Source: JABDIP01 sp965237625
Lineage (GTDB): Bacteria > Pseudomonadota > Alphaproteobacteria > DSM-16000 > Inquilinaceae
Direction of reading: 5' to 3'
DNA length: 64,000 nucleotides
NCBI GenBank assembly: GCA_965237625.1
Contig: CBDEGD010000006.1
Span: 62,001 to 126,000 of the forward strand
Under the pieces are notes generated by a model. That model ran no database searches, was not told the DNA's origin, and was given only the letters and a program-made list of their open reading frames with translations. Both the position numbers and the translations under genes were made by a program. This document shows positions 1 through 7,929 of the stretch, piece by piece. Numbering within the stretch: position 1 is the stretch's first letter; every line of letters begins with the position of its first letter.

Positions 1-299
1 TTCGCCGGCTCGGACTGTCTCCTGCTCGGCGTATCCGGAACGTCCGTCGGCGCCGAGGCGGCCAAAGTCGCGTCTTCGAGCGTAATACCATGCTCGCGGG
101 CGGCGGCGCGGACCGCGTCATGGCGCTGGGTCGGGATGGCGCCGCGCTTCTTCCAGCCCTGAACCGTCGTCACGGGCATGCCGAGTTTGTGCGCCATGGG
201 TCGGATGCCACCGAACGCGGCAACGACCCTGTCCGCCGCCGAGAGCTGATCGCCCACTGGCGCCGGGGTATCCTGTGGTGGCTCTTGATCGGAAGTCAT
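1..299 (-). CDS. HemD-linked protein, probably COG4223/Mic60-like (N-terminal part)
   Basis: The gene runs off the left edge; 99 codons are visible. It starts at ATG 297-299, which overlaps the hemD stop (ATGA), so the two are likely translationally coupled. After about 23 low-complexity acidic/Pro residues there is a helix-turn-helix-like segment reading FGGIRPMAHKLGMPVTTVQG then WKKRGAIP, followed by an Ala-rich helix. No membrane helix is visible yet. In many Alphaproteobacteria the gene after hemD encodes a mitofilin/Mic60-related (COG4223) inner-membrane protein, and that is the inferred identity; the diagnostic C-terminal mitofilin domain lies outside the window. A small DNA-binding protein is the alternative. 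Confidence 0.5.
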   Translation of the reverse strand, partial: MTSDQEPPQDTPAPVGDQLSAADRVVAAFGGIRPMAHKLGMPVTTVQGWKKRGAIPTQRHDAVRAAAREHGITLEDATLAASAPTDVPDTPSRRQSEPA

Positions 300-1039
300 G
301 TCTGGGTGTGATGTCCTGCGGTCGGCGCGTCAACGGTGTCGAGGAGGGCGAGCAGTGCAGGCAATTCCGGCCGCGCCGCGATTCTCACCGCTCCCCAGAC
401 CCCATCGCCAAGCCGTTCCGCAACGGGTTTGCTGAGACAGAGCGCAGCCAGCCCGCGCAGCCTTGATTCTAGCCCGGCTCCGGCGACGAGCCTAGCAAAC
501 ACGTCGGCGGTGCGGGGAGAGAAAAACAGCCCCCCCGCCACTTTGCGCTCTTGCAAAGCGGCGATGGCGTTCTCCGGCAATCGGTCGACAGGGCGCGCCT
601 CGTATAAGACCGCCCGCCGCACGGTGAAGCCGGCCTCCGCCAGCGAACCGCCCAAGCCGCCTGCGACATGGCTGCCCGCGATATGCATTAGCGGCCCATC
701 ATCCGGCGCGAGCCTGGAGCGCGCCAGTTCGGCAAGCGCGGCCGAATCGCCATCGGCACTCTCGACCCTGGCGAATCCGGCTGAAGCAGCAGCCTCCGCC
801 GTCGAGCGGCCAACCGCGAAAGTGCGCAGATCGCGGCGCTCATGGGCGGCGGCAAAGGCGCGCACTCCGTTCTGGCTGGTAAACAGCACGGCCTGGACGC
901 CATCGAGATCGAGCGATGGGGAGGTCTCAATAACCACGTCCATCACCGGCGCGATCACCGCCTCATGACCGCGTTCACGAAGCGCCATTTCCACCGCTTG
1001 CGAATCCTGCAGCGGGCGGGTGAGCAGCCAACGGCTCAT
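296..1039 (-). CDS. hemD: uroporphyrinogen-III synthase
   Basis: Cytosolic enzyme that cyclises hydroxymethylbilane to uroporphyrinogen III with inversion of ring D, the step after HemC. The 247-aa product has the usual length. It begins MSRWLLTRPLQDS, the typical first strand, and includes the recognisable segments LFTSQNGVRAFA and FFSPRTADVFARL of the two-lobed HemD fold. The reading frame is open further upstream, but the ATG at 1037-1039 is chosen because the upstream part is only an out-of-frame shadow of hemC. It lies 16 bp after hemC and shares an ATGA overlap with the following gene, so hemC-hemD-(Mic60-like) is one operon. Confidence 0.92.
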   Translation of the reverse strand: MSRWLLTRPLQDSQAVEMALRERGHEAVIAPVMDVVIETSPSLDLDGVQAVLFTSQNGVRAFAAAHERRDLRTFAVGRSTAEAAASAGFARVESADGDSAALAELARSRLAPDDGPLMHIAGSHVAGGLGGSLAEAGFTVRRAVLYEARPVDRLPENAIAALQERKVAGGLFFSPRTADVFARLVAGAGLESRLRGLAALCLSKPVAERLGDGVWGAVRIAARPELPALLALLDTVDAPTAGHHTQT

Positions 1040-1055
1040 CGGATGGCGGCTCCGC

Positions 1056-1985
1056 TCACCACGAGAGCATTTCCGCCCCGGCGCGGGATTTGAGCTCGGC
1101 GCCGGCATCCTGGCCAATGGCCTGTGCATCGGCGCGGACACCGGTTCGTCTAGTCCGCAGAACCTCGGTTCCGTCGGGCCGAGCGACCAGGGCCTCGAAG
1201 CCGAGCGCGCCTTTGTCATCGAGTGTGGCCAGCGCGGCGATCGGGGTGCGGCAGGAGCCGTCCAGCACGGCCAGGAGTGCCCGTTCGGCGGCAACGCGAT
1301 CGCCGGTGTCGCTGCAATGGAGGGGCGCCAGGGCATCCAGCGCGGCTGCGTCCTGGGTTCGACAGGAGATGCCGATGGCCCCCTGGGCCACCGCCGGCAG
1401 CATCTGGTCGGCGGGCAGCAGGGCGGTGATGCGGTCAGCCATGCCCAGGCGGCGCAGGCCGGCGGCGGCCAGGATGGTCGCGTCGACCTGGCCCTCGGCC
1501 AGCTTGCGCAGCCTTGTGTCCACATTGCCGCGCATGGGGACGACCTTCAGATCGGGGCGTCGGGCCAGGATCTGTGCCTGGCGCCGCAGAGCGGCGGTGC
1601 CCAGAACCGCGCCATGCGGCAAATCGTCCAGGCTGGCGGCGCCATTGGCGAACAGGGCATCGCGCGGATCCTCTCTCGGCAACATGCACGGAAAGCAAAT
1701 TCCCTCCGGCAGCCAGGTCGGCACATCCTTCATGGAGTGCACCGCCAAATCGATGGCGCCGGACAGCAGCGCCTCGTCGATCTCCTTTGTGAACAGGCCC
1801 TTGCCGCCGATCTCCGACAGCGGGCGATCCTGGATCGCATCGCCGGTCGTCCTGATAACGACGGTGTCGATGGCGCCCGGCTCGGCAAGATCTGCGTGGG
1901 CGGCGGCCAGGCGCTCCGCGAGTTCACGCGCCTGGGCCAGCGCCAGGGGGCTTCCGCGTGTTCCAATCTTCAATCGGGCTGTCAT
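1056..1985 (-). CDS. hemC: hydroxymethylbilane synthase (porphobilinogen deaminase)
   Basis: Cytosolic enzyme that polymerises four porphobilinogen molecules into hydroxymethylbilane for heme synthesis. The 309-aa product starts MTARLKIGTRGSPLALAQA, a family hallmark. It also has IGGKGLFTKEID, HSMKDVPTWLPEG, the Arg-rich LGTAALRRQAQ and PMRGNVDTRL substrate-binding segments, and the cofactor-binding Cys in LDGSCRTPIAA. The start is ATG 1983-1985. It is the first gene of the leftward heme operon and faces away from tsaD across a gap of about 160 bp that must hold both promoters. Confidence 0.96.
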   Translation of the reverse strand: MTARLKIGTRGSPLALAQARELAERLAAAHADLAEPGAIDTVVIRTTGDAIQDRPLSEIGGKGLFTKEIDEALLSGAIDLAVHSMKDVPTWLPEGICFPCMLPREDPRDALFANGAASLDDLPHGAVLGTAALRRQAQILARRPDLKVVPMRGNVDTRLRKLAEGQVDATILAAAGLRRLGMADRITALLPADQMLPAVAQGAIGISCRTQDAAALDALAPLHCSDTGDRVAAERALLAVLDGSCRTPIAALATLDDKGALGFEALVARPDGTEVLRTRRTGVRADAQAIGQDAGAELKSRAGAEMLSW

Positions 1986-2113
1986 GGGCGCTGGTGTAGC
2001 CCGTATTGCCCACCTTGGCCATGATCGGAAAGCGGGCAAAGATGAGAAAACGCTCCGTGCGCATCGGTCCGTTGCCCGGGCCGGTCGGCGACTGCTATGA
2101 AACGGGACCTCCC

Positions 2114-2152
2114 ATGTTCTGGTTTGATCCCATGGACTGGTTTTACCGGTGA
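2114..2152 (+). CDS. possible 12-codon leader ORF before tsaD
   Basis: ATG at 2114 opens a 12-codon frame reading MFWFDPMDWFYR, and its TGA (2150-2152) overlaps the GTG start of tsaD (2149-2151). Six of its twelve residues are aromatic. The arrangement would allow termination-reinitiation coupling onto tsaD. No strong ribosome-binding site is seen before it, so it may be fortuitous. Confidence 0.25.
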   Translation: MFWFDPMDWFYR

Positions 2153-3207
2153 TCGTGCTGGGCATCGAAACGTCCTGCGACGAAACCGCGGCGGCGGTGG
2201 TCGCCGATGACCGCCGTATTTTGTCGAACGTCGTGCTGTCGCAACTCGACGACCACCGGCCTTATGGCGGCGTGGTCCCGGAGATCGCTGCTCGCGCCCA
2301 TCTTGCCCATCTCGGCGGCTTGGTCCGGCGGGCGCTTGACGAGGCGGGGACGGATTTTCGATCGCTGGACGGGGTGGCGGCGACCGGCGGGCCGGGTCTG
2401 ATCGGCGGTGTCATGGTCGGCGTGATGACGGCCAAGGCGATTGCGGCCGTCCACGATCTGCCGTTCCTGGCGGTCAATCATTTGGAGGGGCACGCGCTCA
2501 CCGCCAGGCTGACCGACGATTTGGCCTTTCCGTTCCTGCTTTTGCTGGTATCCGGTGGGCATTGCCAACTGCTCGTCGTGGAGGGCGTGGGCGACTATCG
2601 GCGGCTGGGGACGACCATCGACGATGCGGTCGGCGAGGCGTTCGACAAGGCCGCCAAACTGCTCGGGCTGGGTTACCCGGGCGGGCCGGAGATCGAGCGG
2701 GCGGCGCGGAACGGCGATGCGGGACGTTTTGCCCTGCCGCGCCCGATGGTCGGCCGGCCCGGTTGCGACTTCTCGTTCTCAGGGCTGAAGACGGCGCTCC
2801 GGCGGCAGGCCGATGCCTTGCCGCCCGGGGCGATCAGCCGCCGTGACGTGGACGACCTCGCCGCGGAATTTCAAGCCGCTGTTGGCGACTGCCTGATCGA
2901 TCGCACGCGCAATGCGATCGCCCTGTTTCGGAAGGGTTGCCCGGATGGCGGCGCTCTGGTGGTGGCCGGCGGCGTTGCCGCCAACCGCACGCTGTGCGGC
3001 CAGCTGGCAAATTTGGCCGCCGATTCCGGGCTGCCCTTTGTGGCGCCGCCGGCGGCACTGTGTACCGATAACGCCGCGATGATCGCCTGGGCCGGGCTTG
3101 AGCGGCTCCGGCTTGGGCAGGTCGATGGTCTCGATTTTGCGCCGCGCCCGCGTTGGCCTTTGGACCGGAACGCGGCGCCGGCGATCGGTGCTGGGGTAAA
3201 GGCATGA
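2149..3207 (+). CDS. tsaD: tRNA N6-adenosine threonylcarbamoyltransferase
   Basis: Transfers the threonylcarbamoyl group from threonylcarbamoyl-AMP to A37 of ANN-decoding tRNAs (t6A), working with TsaB and TsaE. The 352-aa product starts at GTG (2149) with IVLGIETSCDETAAAVV. It shows the HxxxH metal-binding pair in NHLEGHALTA, the phosphate loop LLVSGGHCQL, the segments DDAVGEAFDKAAKLLGLGYP and FSFSGLKTA, and the C-terminal VAGGVAANRTL and CTDNAAMIAWAG motifs, so it is complete. Its TGA overlaps the gpsA ATG. The tsaD-gpsA pair next to the hemC/hemD operon is a familiar alphaproteobacterial arrangement. Confidence 0.96.
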   Translation: MIVLGIETSCDETAAAVVADDRRILSNVVLSQLDDHRPYGGVVPEIAARAHLAHLGGLVRRALDEAGTDFRSLDGVAATGGPGLIGGVMVGVMTAKAIAAVHDLPFLAVNHLEGHALTARLTDDLAFPFLLLLVSGGHCQLLVVEGVGDYRRLGTTIDDAVGEAFDKAAKLLGLGYPGGPEIERAARNGDAGRFALPRPMVGRPGCDFSFSGLKTALRRQADALPPGAISRRDVDDLAAEFQAAVGDCLIDRTRNAIALFRKGCPDGGALVVAGGVAANRTLCGQLANLAADSGLPFVAPPAALCTDNAAMIAWAGLERLRLGQVDGLDFAPRPRWPLDRNAAPAIGAGVKA

Positions 3208-4196
3208 GTTCCTTTGAAAAATTCGCGGTGATCGGCGGCGGTGCCTGGGGCACGGCTCTGGCCCAGGCAGCGCGGCGGGCCGGCAGGGACACGGTGTTGT
3301 GGGCCCGCAATCCCGAAGTCGTCGGCGCGATCCGTGATCGCCGCGAGAACCCGCTCTATCTTCCCGGAATTGCTCTGGATTCGGAATTGGTCGCCACGGA
3401 TGATCTGGATCTGGCCCGGGAGTCGGATGCGCTGTTGCTGGTGACGCCAGCCCAGCATATTCGGGAGATTTGCCGGCGTTTGGCGAATATCGACCGCCCG
3501 CTGGTGGTTTGTGCAAAGGGTTTCGAGACGACGACCGGCGCCTTGATGTCGGAAATCGTTGCCGCCGAGTGTCCAAAAGCCCCCATTGCCATCCTGTCCG
3601 GGCCCAGCTTTGCCGCGGAAGTCGCCCGCGGGCAACCGACAGCGGTGACCCTTGCCTGTGCCGACGAAACGCTCGGAGAAAATTTGGTGCAGGCCCTCGG
3701 CAGCCAAACGTTCCGGCCCTATTGGAGCGGCGATGTGCTGGGGGCCCAGATTGGCGGCGCGGTGAAGAATGTGCTGGCAATCGCCGCCGGCATTGTTATG
3801 GGCCGGGCACTCGGGGAAAACGCCCGGGCGGCGCTGGTCACACGTGGGCTGGCGGAGTTGATGCGGCTCGGTGCCGCCATGGGCGCTCGACCGGAAACGC
3901 TGATGGGTCTGTCCGGGCTTGGCGATTTGATGCTGACCTGCAACAGCCTGGAATCGCGGAACAGCTCGCTGGGGTTCGCGCTCGGGCAGGGTCAGAGCCT
4001 CGATGAGATTCTCGCCGGCCGGCGCAGCGTCAGCGAAGGGGTCCATACCGCGGCGGCGGTCGTCCGGCTGGCCGCCGATCACGGGGTCGAGGCGCCGATC
4101 GCCGTAGCGGTGGATGCGGTGCTCACCGGCGCCGCCGGCATCGATGAGTCCGTCCTGGCGCTGCTGGCTCGGCCCTTCAAGGCGGAGCACGTATAG
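3204..4196 (+). CDS. gpsA: NAD(P)-dependent glycerol-3-phosphate dehydrogenase
   Basis: Reduces dihydroxyacetone phosphate to sn-glycerol 3-phosphate, the backbone for phospholipids, in the cytosol. The 330-aa product begins MSSFEKFAVIGGGAWGTALA with the Rossmann GxGxxG-type turn. It continues with ILSGPSFAAEVARG, the catalytic-Lys segment GGAVKNVLAIAAGI, and GLSGLGDLMLTC and RNSSLG in the helical C-domain. The start is ATG 3204 inside the tsaD stop (ATGA), so translation is coupled. A 51-bp open stretch upstream in the same frame is tsaD sequence and is not used. Confidence 0.96.
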   Translation: MSSFEKFAVIGGGAWGTALAQAARRAGRDTVLWARNPEVVGAIRDRRENPLYLPGIALDSELVATDDLDLARESDALLLVTPAQHIREICRRLANIDRPLVVCAKGFETTTGALMSEIVAAECPKAPIAILSGPSFAAEVARGQPTAVTLACADETLGENLVQALGSQTFRPYWSGDVLGAQIGGAVKNVLAIAAGIVMGRALGENARAALVTRGLAELMRLGAAMGARPETLMGLSGLGDLMLTCNSLESRNSSLGFALGQGQSLDEILAGRRSVSEGVHTAAAVVRLAADHGVEAPIAVAVDAVLTGAAGIDESVLALLARPFKAEHV

Positions 4197-4208
4197 CGGA
4201 CACGAAAA

Positions 4209-4237
4209 AGGCCGCCGGGAACGGATCCAGGCGGCCT
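4209..4237. terminator. stem-loop between gpsA and the convergent binding-protein gene
   Basis: Arms AGGCCGCC (4209-4216) and GGCGGCCT (4230-4237) are perfectly complementary with a 13-nt loop. A short A-run precedes the stem, and TT or AA tracts flank it on both sides. It lies 13 bp after the gpsA stop and 23 bp beyond the end of the convergent gene, so it can serve as a bidirectional Rho-independent terminator. Confidence 0.7.
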
Positions 4238-4259
4238 CTTCAGTTGCCCGTCGATGGGG

Positions 4260-5471
4260 TCAGTTGGTCGGAACCAGCGACTTCCCGTCGATCCGAACCG
4301 GGCGGCCCTCGTAGTCGTAGACCGTGCTGGCGCTTTCCAGGAAGCTGAACGGAACATTCAGGCCGATCGCCCGGGCCTTGCGGAAGTTGATGGCGATATC
4401 CGGCGGCGACACCACGCCGACTGCCAGATTTCCGACCTGGACCCCGCCGCTCAACACATCGGCGCCATAAATCGCGGCGATATGCGCGTTGCTCTGGAAG
4501 CTCACGCCGATCGACAGCACAGCGCTGTCGTCCCCGGCCGCCACAACCTCAGGCACGACACTGACCACTGGGACCCGATCGGCGTTTGCGTTGATGGTCC
4601 GGATTTCTCGGAAGACGGCCGTGCTGCCGGTGACCCAGAACACGCTGTTGTCCAAGGTCGGATCGTTGCGGCGCATGTCATCGACCGTGTCGCCGACCAA
4701 CCCGGCCAATTCCTCTCGGGCGTTCTGCGGGTTGCGCACGGCGACGTCGAACACCTGGATGCCGCGACGTCGGGCATAGCGGGCGATCGGGTCGGCCTGG
4801 GTCTGCATGGCGCTGATGTTCTGGCTGTCGACCATGATCGCCAGATTCCGCAGGTTCGGCTTCAACTCCAGCAGATACTGCATCTGCACTTCGATCGGCG
4901 TATTGAGCGATGTGAACGCAAAATTGGTGCCGGTGCCCGATTCGTAATCATCGGCCTGGCCGAGCAGAACCGGATCCTTTGAGCAGACCGAGATCACCGG
5001 AAGGGCGCCGTCGCGATAGTTTCCCCAGAGCCAAGCCGTCGATTCCGAACCCATGGAATAGATCAGATCGAAGTCGCCGCTCTCGGCCAGGCCAAGCGCT
5101 TCGAAGCCGCGATCGTCGGTCTTGGCGAAGTTGTACACCGTGATCTCGACATCGATATCCTTCTCGGCAAAGACGTCCAGCATCTTGGTAATGGCAACGT
5201 CATATGCGGAGGATGGGCGCGGATAGATCACCATGACCCTCTGCGGGCTGGCGCTTACCGGACTCTTACGCTGGATCCTGACAATCCAGGGTGTTTCCGG
5301 CGTTTCGATGAAGTTCCATTCAAGCATGGCTTCGTCGTCATAGCCGAACCAATCCGCATAGTTCGGTAGCGAATCCGCCCAGGCTGATTCGGGCAGACTT
5401 CCAACGACCAAAGGCGCCGAGAGCAGCGCAAGGGTGCCCCTGCGTGTCAGATACGGTCCACGAAAGTCCAT
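4260..5471 (-). CDS. periplasmic ABC-type substrate-binding protein (PF04392/COG2984 type)
   Basis: The 403-aa exported protein has an N-terminal twin-arginine-like leader (YLTRRGTLALLSAPLVVG, cleavage near SAWA-DS). The body resembles the uncharacterised binding proteins of COG2984/PF04392: VMVIYPRPSSAYD opening the first lobe, YSMGSESTAWLW, the strand around LAIMVDSQNISAMQTQ, and a late segment YGADVLSGGVQVGNLAVGVV. No ABC permease or ATPase gene is near. It is the last gene of a leftward operon, 13 bp after the sensor-MFS gene, so it may hand ligand to that protein's extracytoplasmic domains. The ligand is unknown. Confidence 0.75.
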   Translation of the reverse strand: MDFRGPYLTRRGTLALLSAPLVVGSLPESAWADSLPNYADWFGYDDEAMLEWNFIETPETPWIVRIQRKSPVSASPQRVMVIYPRPSSAYDVAITKMLDVFAEKDIDVEITVYNFAKTDDRGFEALGLAESGDFDLIYSMGSESTAWLWGNYRDGALPVISVCSKDPVLLGQADDYESGTGTNFAFTSLNTPIEVQMQYLLELKPNLRNLAIMVDSQNISAMQTQADPIARYARRRGIQVFDVAVRNPQNAREELAGLVGDTVDDMRRNDPTLDNSVFWVTGSTAVFREIRTINANADRVPVVSVVPEVVAAGDDSAVLSIGVSFQSNAHIAAIYGADVLSGGVQVGNLAVGVVSPPDIAINFRKARAIGLNVPFSFLESASTVYDYEGRPVRIDGKSLVPTN

Positions 5472-5484
5472 GGTATTTCCCTTT

Positions 5485-7896
5485 CTAGGCAGTGCGGGCC
5501 CATTGCTGGGTGGATCGCGAGAGGAACAGGATGCCCAACAGGGCGATCACCACGCCGATCCACATCAGGTTCAGGGCGCTTTGCCCCCAATACAGGAACA
5601 TCTGGCCGACGATCATCGGGCCGGCGACGTGGCCGATGCGCTCCAGAAATCGATAGGTCGCGGTGACCGAGGACTGGCCGATCTTGGCAGCCATCTCGGA
5701 ATCCGCCACATGGGTGACGACCGGCGCGTTGATGAACCCATGGGCGATGCCGACGGTGGCAACGCCGATGATCAACACCACGGTGACCAACAGGCCGCCA
5801 TCGGCGCCGCCGCGCAGCCCCTCCCAGTCGATCAGGCCGATGGTCATCAAGCCGAGGCCGCTGATAACCGCGCCCCAGAACAGGATGGTGTCGGTCTTGC
5901 CGGTTCGGTCGACGAGACGGGATACCCAACTGCTGGCCAGGACGACGCCGGCGGCATAGACCATGATGATCTGGCCGATGTCTTCCTGGGCGTAATGCCG
6001 TTGCGCCAACAGCAGCGGCAGGGCGAATATGATGATGCCGGTCAGCACCGCCTTCGCCGGAATGCCGATGAAAAACATGGTCTGCAGGAATTGCGTGCTG
6101 CGCAGCACCTGTCCAACGTCGCGCCCAAGCCGCCGGACGGTACCGCCGATGCCCATCCCAGCCTTACGCTGAGGCATCGTCGACGGCAGGACGCTGATGG
6201 CATAGACGGCCATGCCGGTGGCGATCAACCCGCCAAGCGTGAACACGCCTTGTGCGCCCATATAGGTGACCAGAAGAGATCCGATGGCCATGCCCGAGAT
6301 CATTCCGCCCTGGAATCCGAAGACGATGATTGCCGCGCCCCGCGTCTTGCCGCCCGGAGAGGCGATGGCGAGGATGTAGGACTGAACGCCGATGAACAGC
6401 ATTCCCTGGCCGATGCCTGAGGTCGCCCGTGCGGCGGTGACCACGTAAAAATCGGTGGGCAGCGCCATCGCGAATACGCCGACCGCGGCCAGCATCAGAC
6501 CGCCATACATCAACGGCCGGGCGCTCCAATTCTGGGCGTAGTGACCGGCCGGAATCAGGGCCAGCGCGAAGCACAGGTAATATGCGGTGAAAGGCGCCGA
6601 TGCGTATCCTGACGACAGTCCGGAATTGGCCACGACCTGATGCATGAATTGCGGCAGGAACGCGTAGTTCAGATGCTCCAGGAAAACCGCGACGAAGAAC
6701 ACCGGCTTGACCAGATCCAACAGTGCAATATCCCGCGGTGAGCCGCCCGCCGGGCTTTCGCCGGACTCCTCCGGATCTTCGGATTCATCGCTTCGGGCAT
6801 TTGCCGTCTGCGACTGCACCGAGCCGGCCAGTTGCAGGAACAGACCAGCCAGAAAACCCGACGCGACAAAGAGCGCGGCGAAGTTCTTCACACTGCGCAA
6901 GACCCGGTTGGTGACGATATTGGCGGGCAGCGCCACCACCACTTTGACATTGCGCCCCAGTTCGGGCCGCGAAAGGTCGACCTCATATTCATAGTTCGCC
7001 GAATCGCTGACCCATGACCGACCGACCGCGTCGCTATCGGTGTGGGCGTGGACCTTCCCATTGACGACCAGGCCGGCGGCGGCAATGTCTGTATACAGGC
7101 GGCGATAGTCGTCAAAGATGGCGTCCAGCCCATCGATCTGCTCGATGTTGACGTTGATCATCATGATGATCGACAGCCGTTGGCCCAGCGATTCAGCCAG
7201 GGCCTGAGCCCGGGTGGTCGCACCATCCTTATAGAGATTGACCAAAGTCGCGATCACCAGGATGGCCATGCCCAGGAAGGTCAGCGCATAGACGATCTGA
7301 AGCCAGGGTGCCCGGCCGCGGCCTGCTGGCTGCTCGGCCATGATGACGTACATCGCGAAGGCGGCTGAGAGGCCTGCTGCCACAAGCAGCAGCGGCTTAA
7401 AGGCGGATTCGACTGTCTCCGTCACGATCGAGGTAGGCATCGTCACGGCAAGGCTGCCGACGATTTCGAACCTGTTTCGCAGCGGCAGCACGACTTGGTG
7501 ATACTGCTTGGTCATACGCAGTTCGAAGGCGTTGCTTCCGGGCGCCTCGGCAATCGGAAGCAGCGGGATGCTGTCATCGCCGGCCGCGAAGACCGCCCGT
7601 TCGGAGCGGTCGAAGACCGTCATCGCGGCGATCGTGTTGTCAGAGGCGAGGATCGGTCCCGCCAATGTCGTGAAGCCGGGGAACTGGCGCAGAGGCAAGC
7701 CGTGGCGCAGGAACGATTCCACGGCGTTCTGGGCGATCTTGCCCTGCGCTTCAAGCTTCTCCAGCTGGAATTGCTGATAGGTGCGCTTCGCCTCGCTGAA
7801 GCCGACATAGATCAGCAGCAACAACGACAGCCCCAAAACCAGGAACATCATCGTCGCATCGATCAAGCGCCGTTTGCTCGATTTTGCCGATCGCAT
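5485..7896 (-). CDS. MFS transporter fused to a four-helix, two-module extracytoplasmic sensor region
   Basis: The predicted 803-aa membrane protein starts at ATG 7894-7896; a TTG eight codons upstream is less likely. About residues 12-34 form TM1, then a roughly 130-residue extracytoplasmic region, TM2 and TM3 (about 170-225), a second region of roughly 125 residues with VNGKVHAHTDSDAVG in Cache/CHASE style, TM4 near 360, and an acidic Ser/Gly linker. The C-terminal 400 residues are a 12-helix major facilitator domain (VKPVFFVAVFLEHLNYAFLP, GIGQGMLFIGVQSY, RLVDRTGKTD). A usual MFS protein has about 400 residues, so this is a genuine in-frame fusion. It lies between the ATP-grasp gene (33 bp) and the binding-protein gene (13 bp). 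Substrate unknown. Confidence 0.8.
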   Translation of the reverse strand: MRSAKSSKRRLIDATMMFLVLGLSLLLLIYVGFSEAKRTYQQFQLEKLEAQGKIAQNAVESFLRHGLPLRQFPGFTTLAGPILASDNTIAAMTVFDRSERAVFAAGDDSIPLLPIAEAPGSNAFELRMTKQYHQVVLPLRNRFEIVGSLAVTMPTSIVTETVESAFKPLLLVAAGLSAAFAMYVIMAEQPAGRGRAPWLQIVYALTFLGMAILVIATLVNLYKDGATTRAQALAESLGQRLSIIMMINVNIEQIDGLDAIFDDYRRLYTDIAAAGLVVNGKVHAHTDSDAVGRSWVSDSANYEYEVDLSRPELGRNVKVVVALPANIVTNRVLRSVKNFAALFVASGFLAGLFLQLAGSVQSQTANARSDESEDPEESGESPAGGSPRDIALLDLVKPVFFVAVFLEHLNYAFLPQFMHQVVANSGLSSGYASAPFTAYYLCFALALIPAGHYAQNWSARPLMYGGLMLAAVGVFAMALPTDFYVVTAARATSGIGQGMLFIGVQSYILAIASPGGKTRGAAIIVFGFQGGMISGMAIGSLLVTYMGAQGVFTLGGLIATGMAVYAISVLPSTMPQRKAGMGIGGTVRRLGRDVGQVLRSTQFLQTMFFIGIPAKAVLTGIIIFALPLLLAQRHYAQEDIGQIIMVYAAGVVLASSWVSRLVDRTGKTDTILFWGAVISGLGLMTIGLIDWEGLRGGADGGLLVTVVLIIGVATVGIAHGFINAPVVTHVADSEMAAKIGQSSVTATYRFLERIGHVAGPMIVGQMFLYWGQSALNLMWIGVVIALLGILFLSRSTQQWARTA

Positions 7897-7929
7897 CGTG
7901 TTCGCGTTCCTTTCGACCAACGTTCTGCG

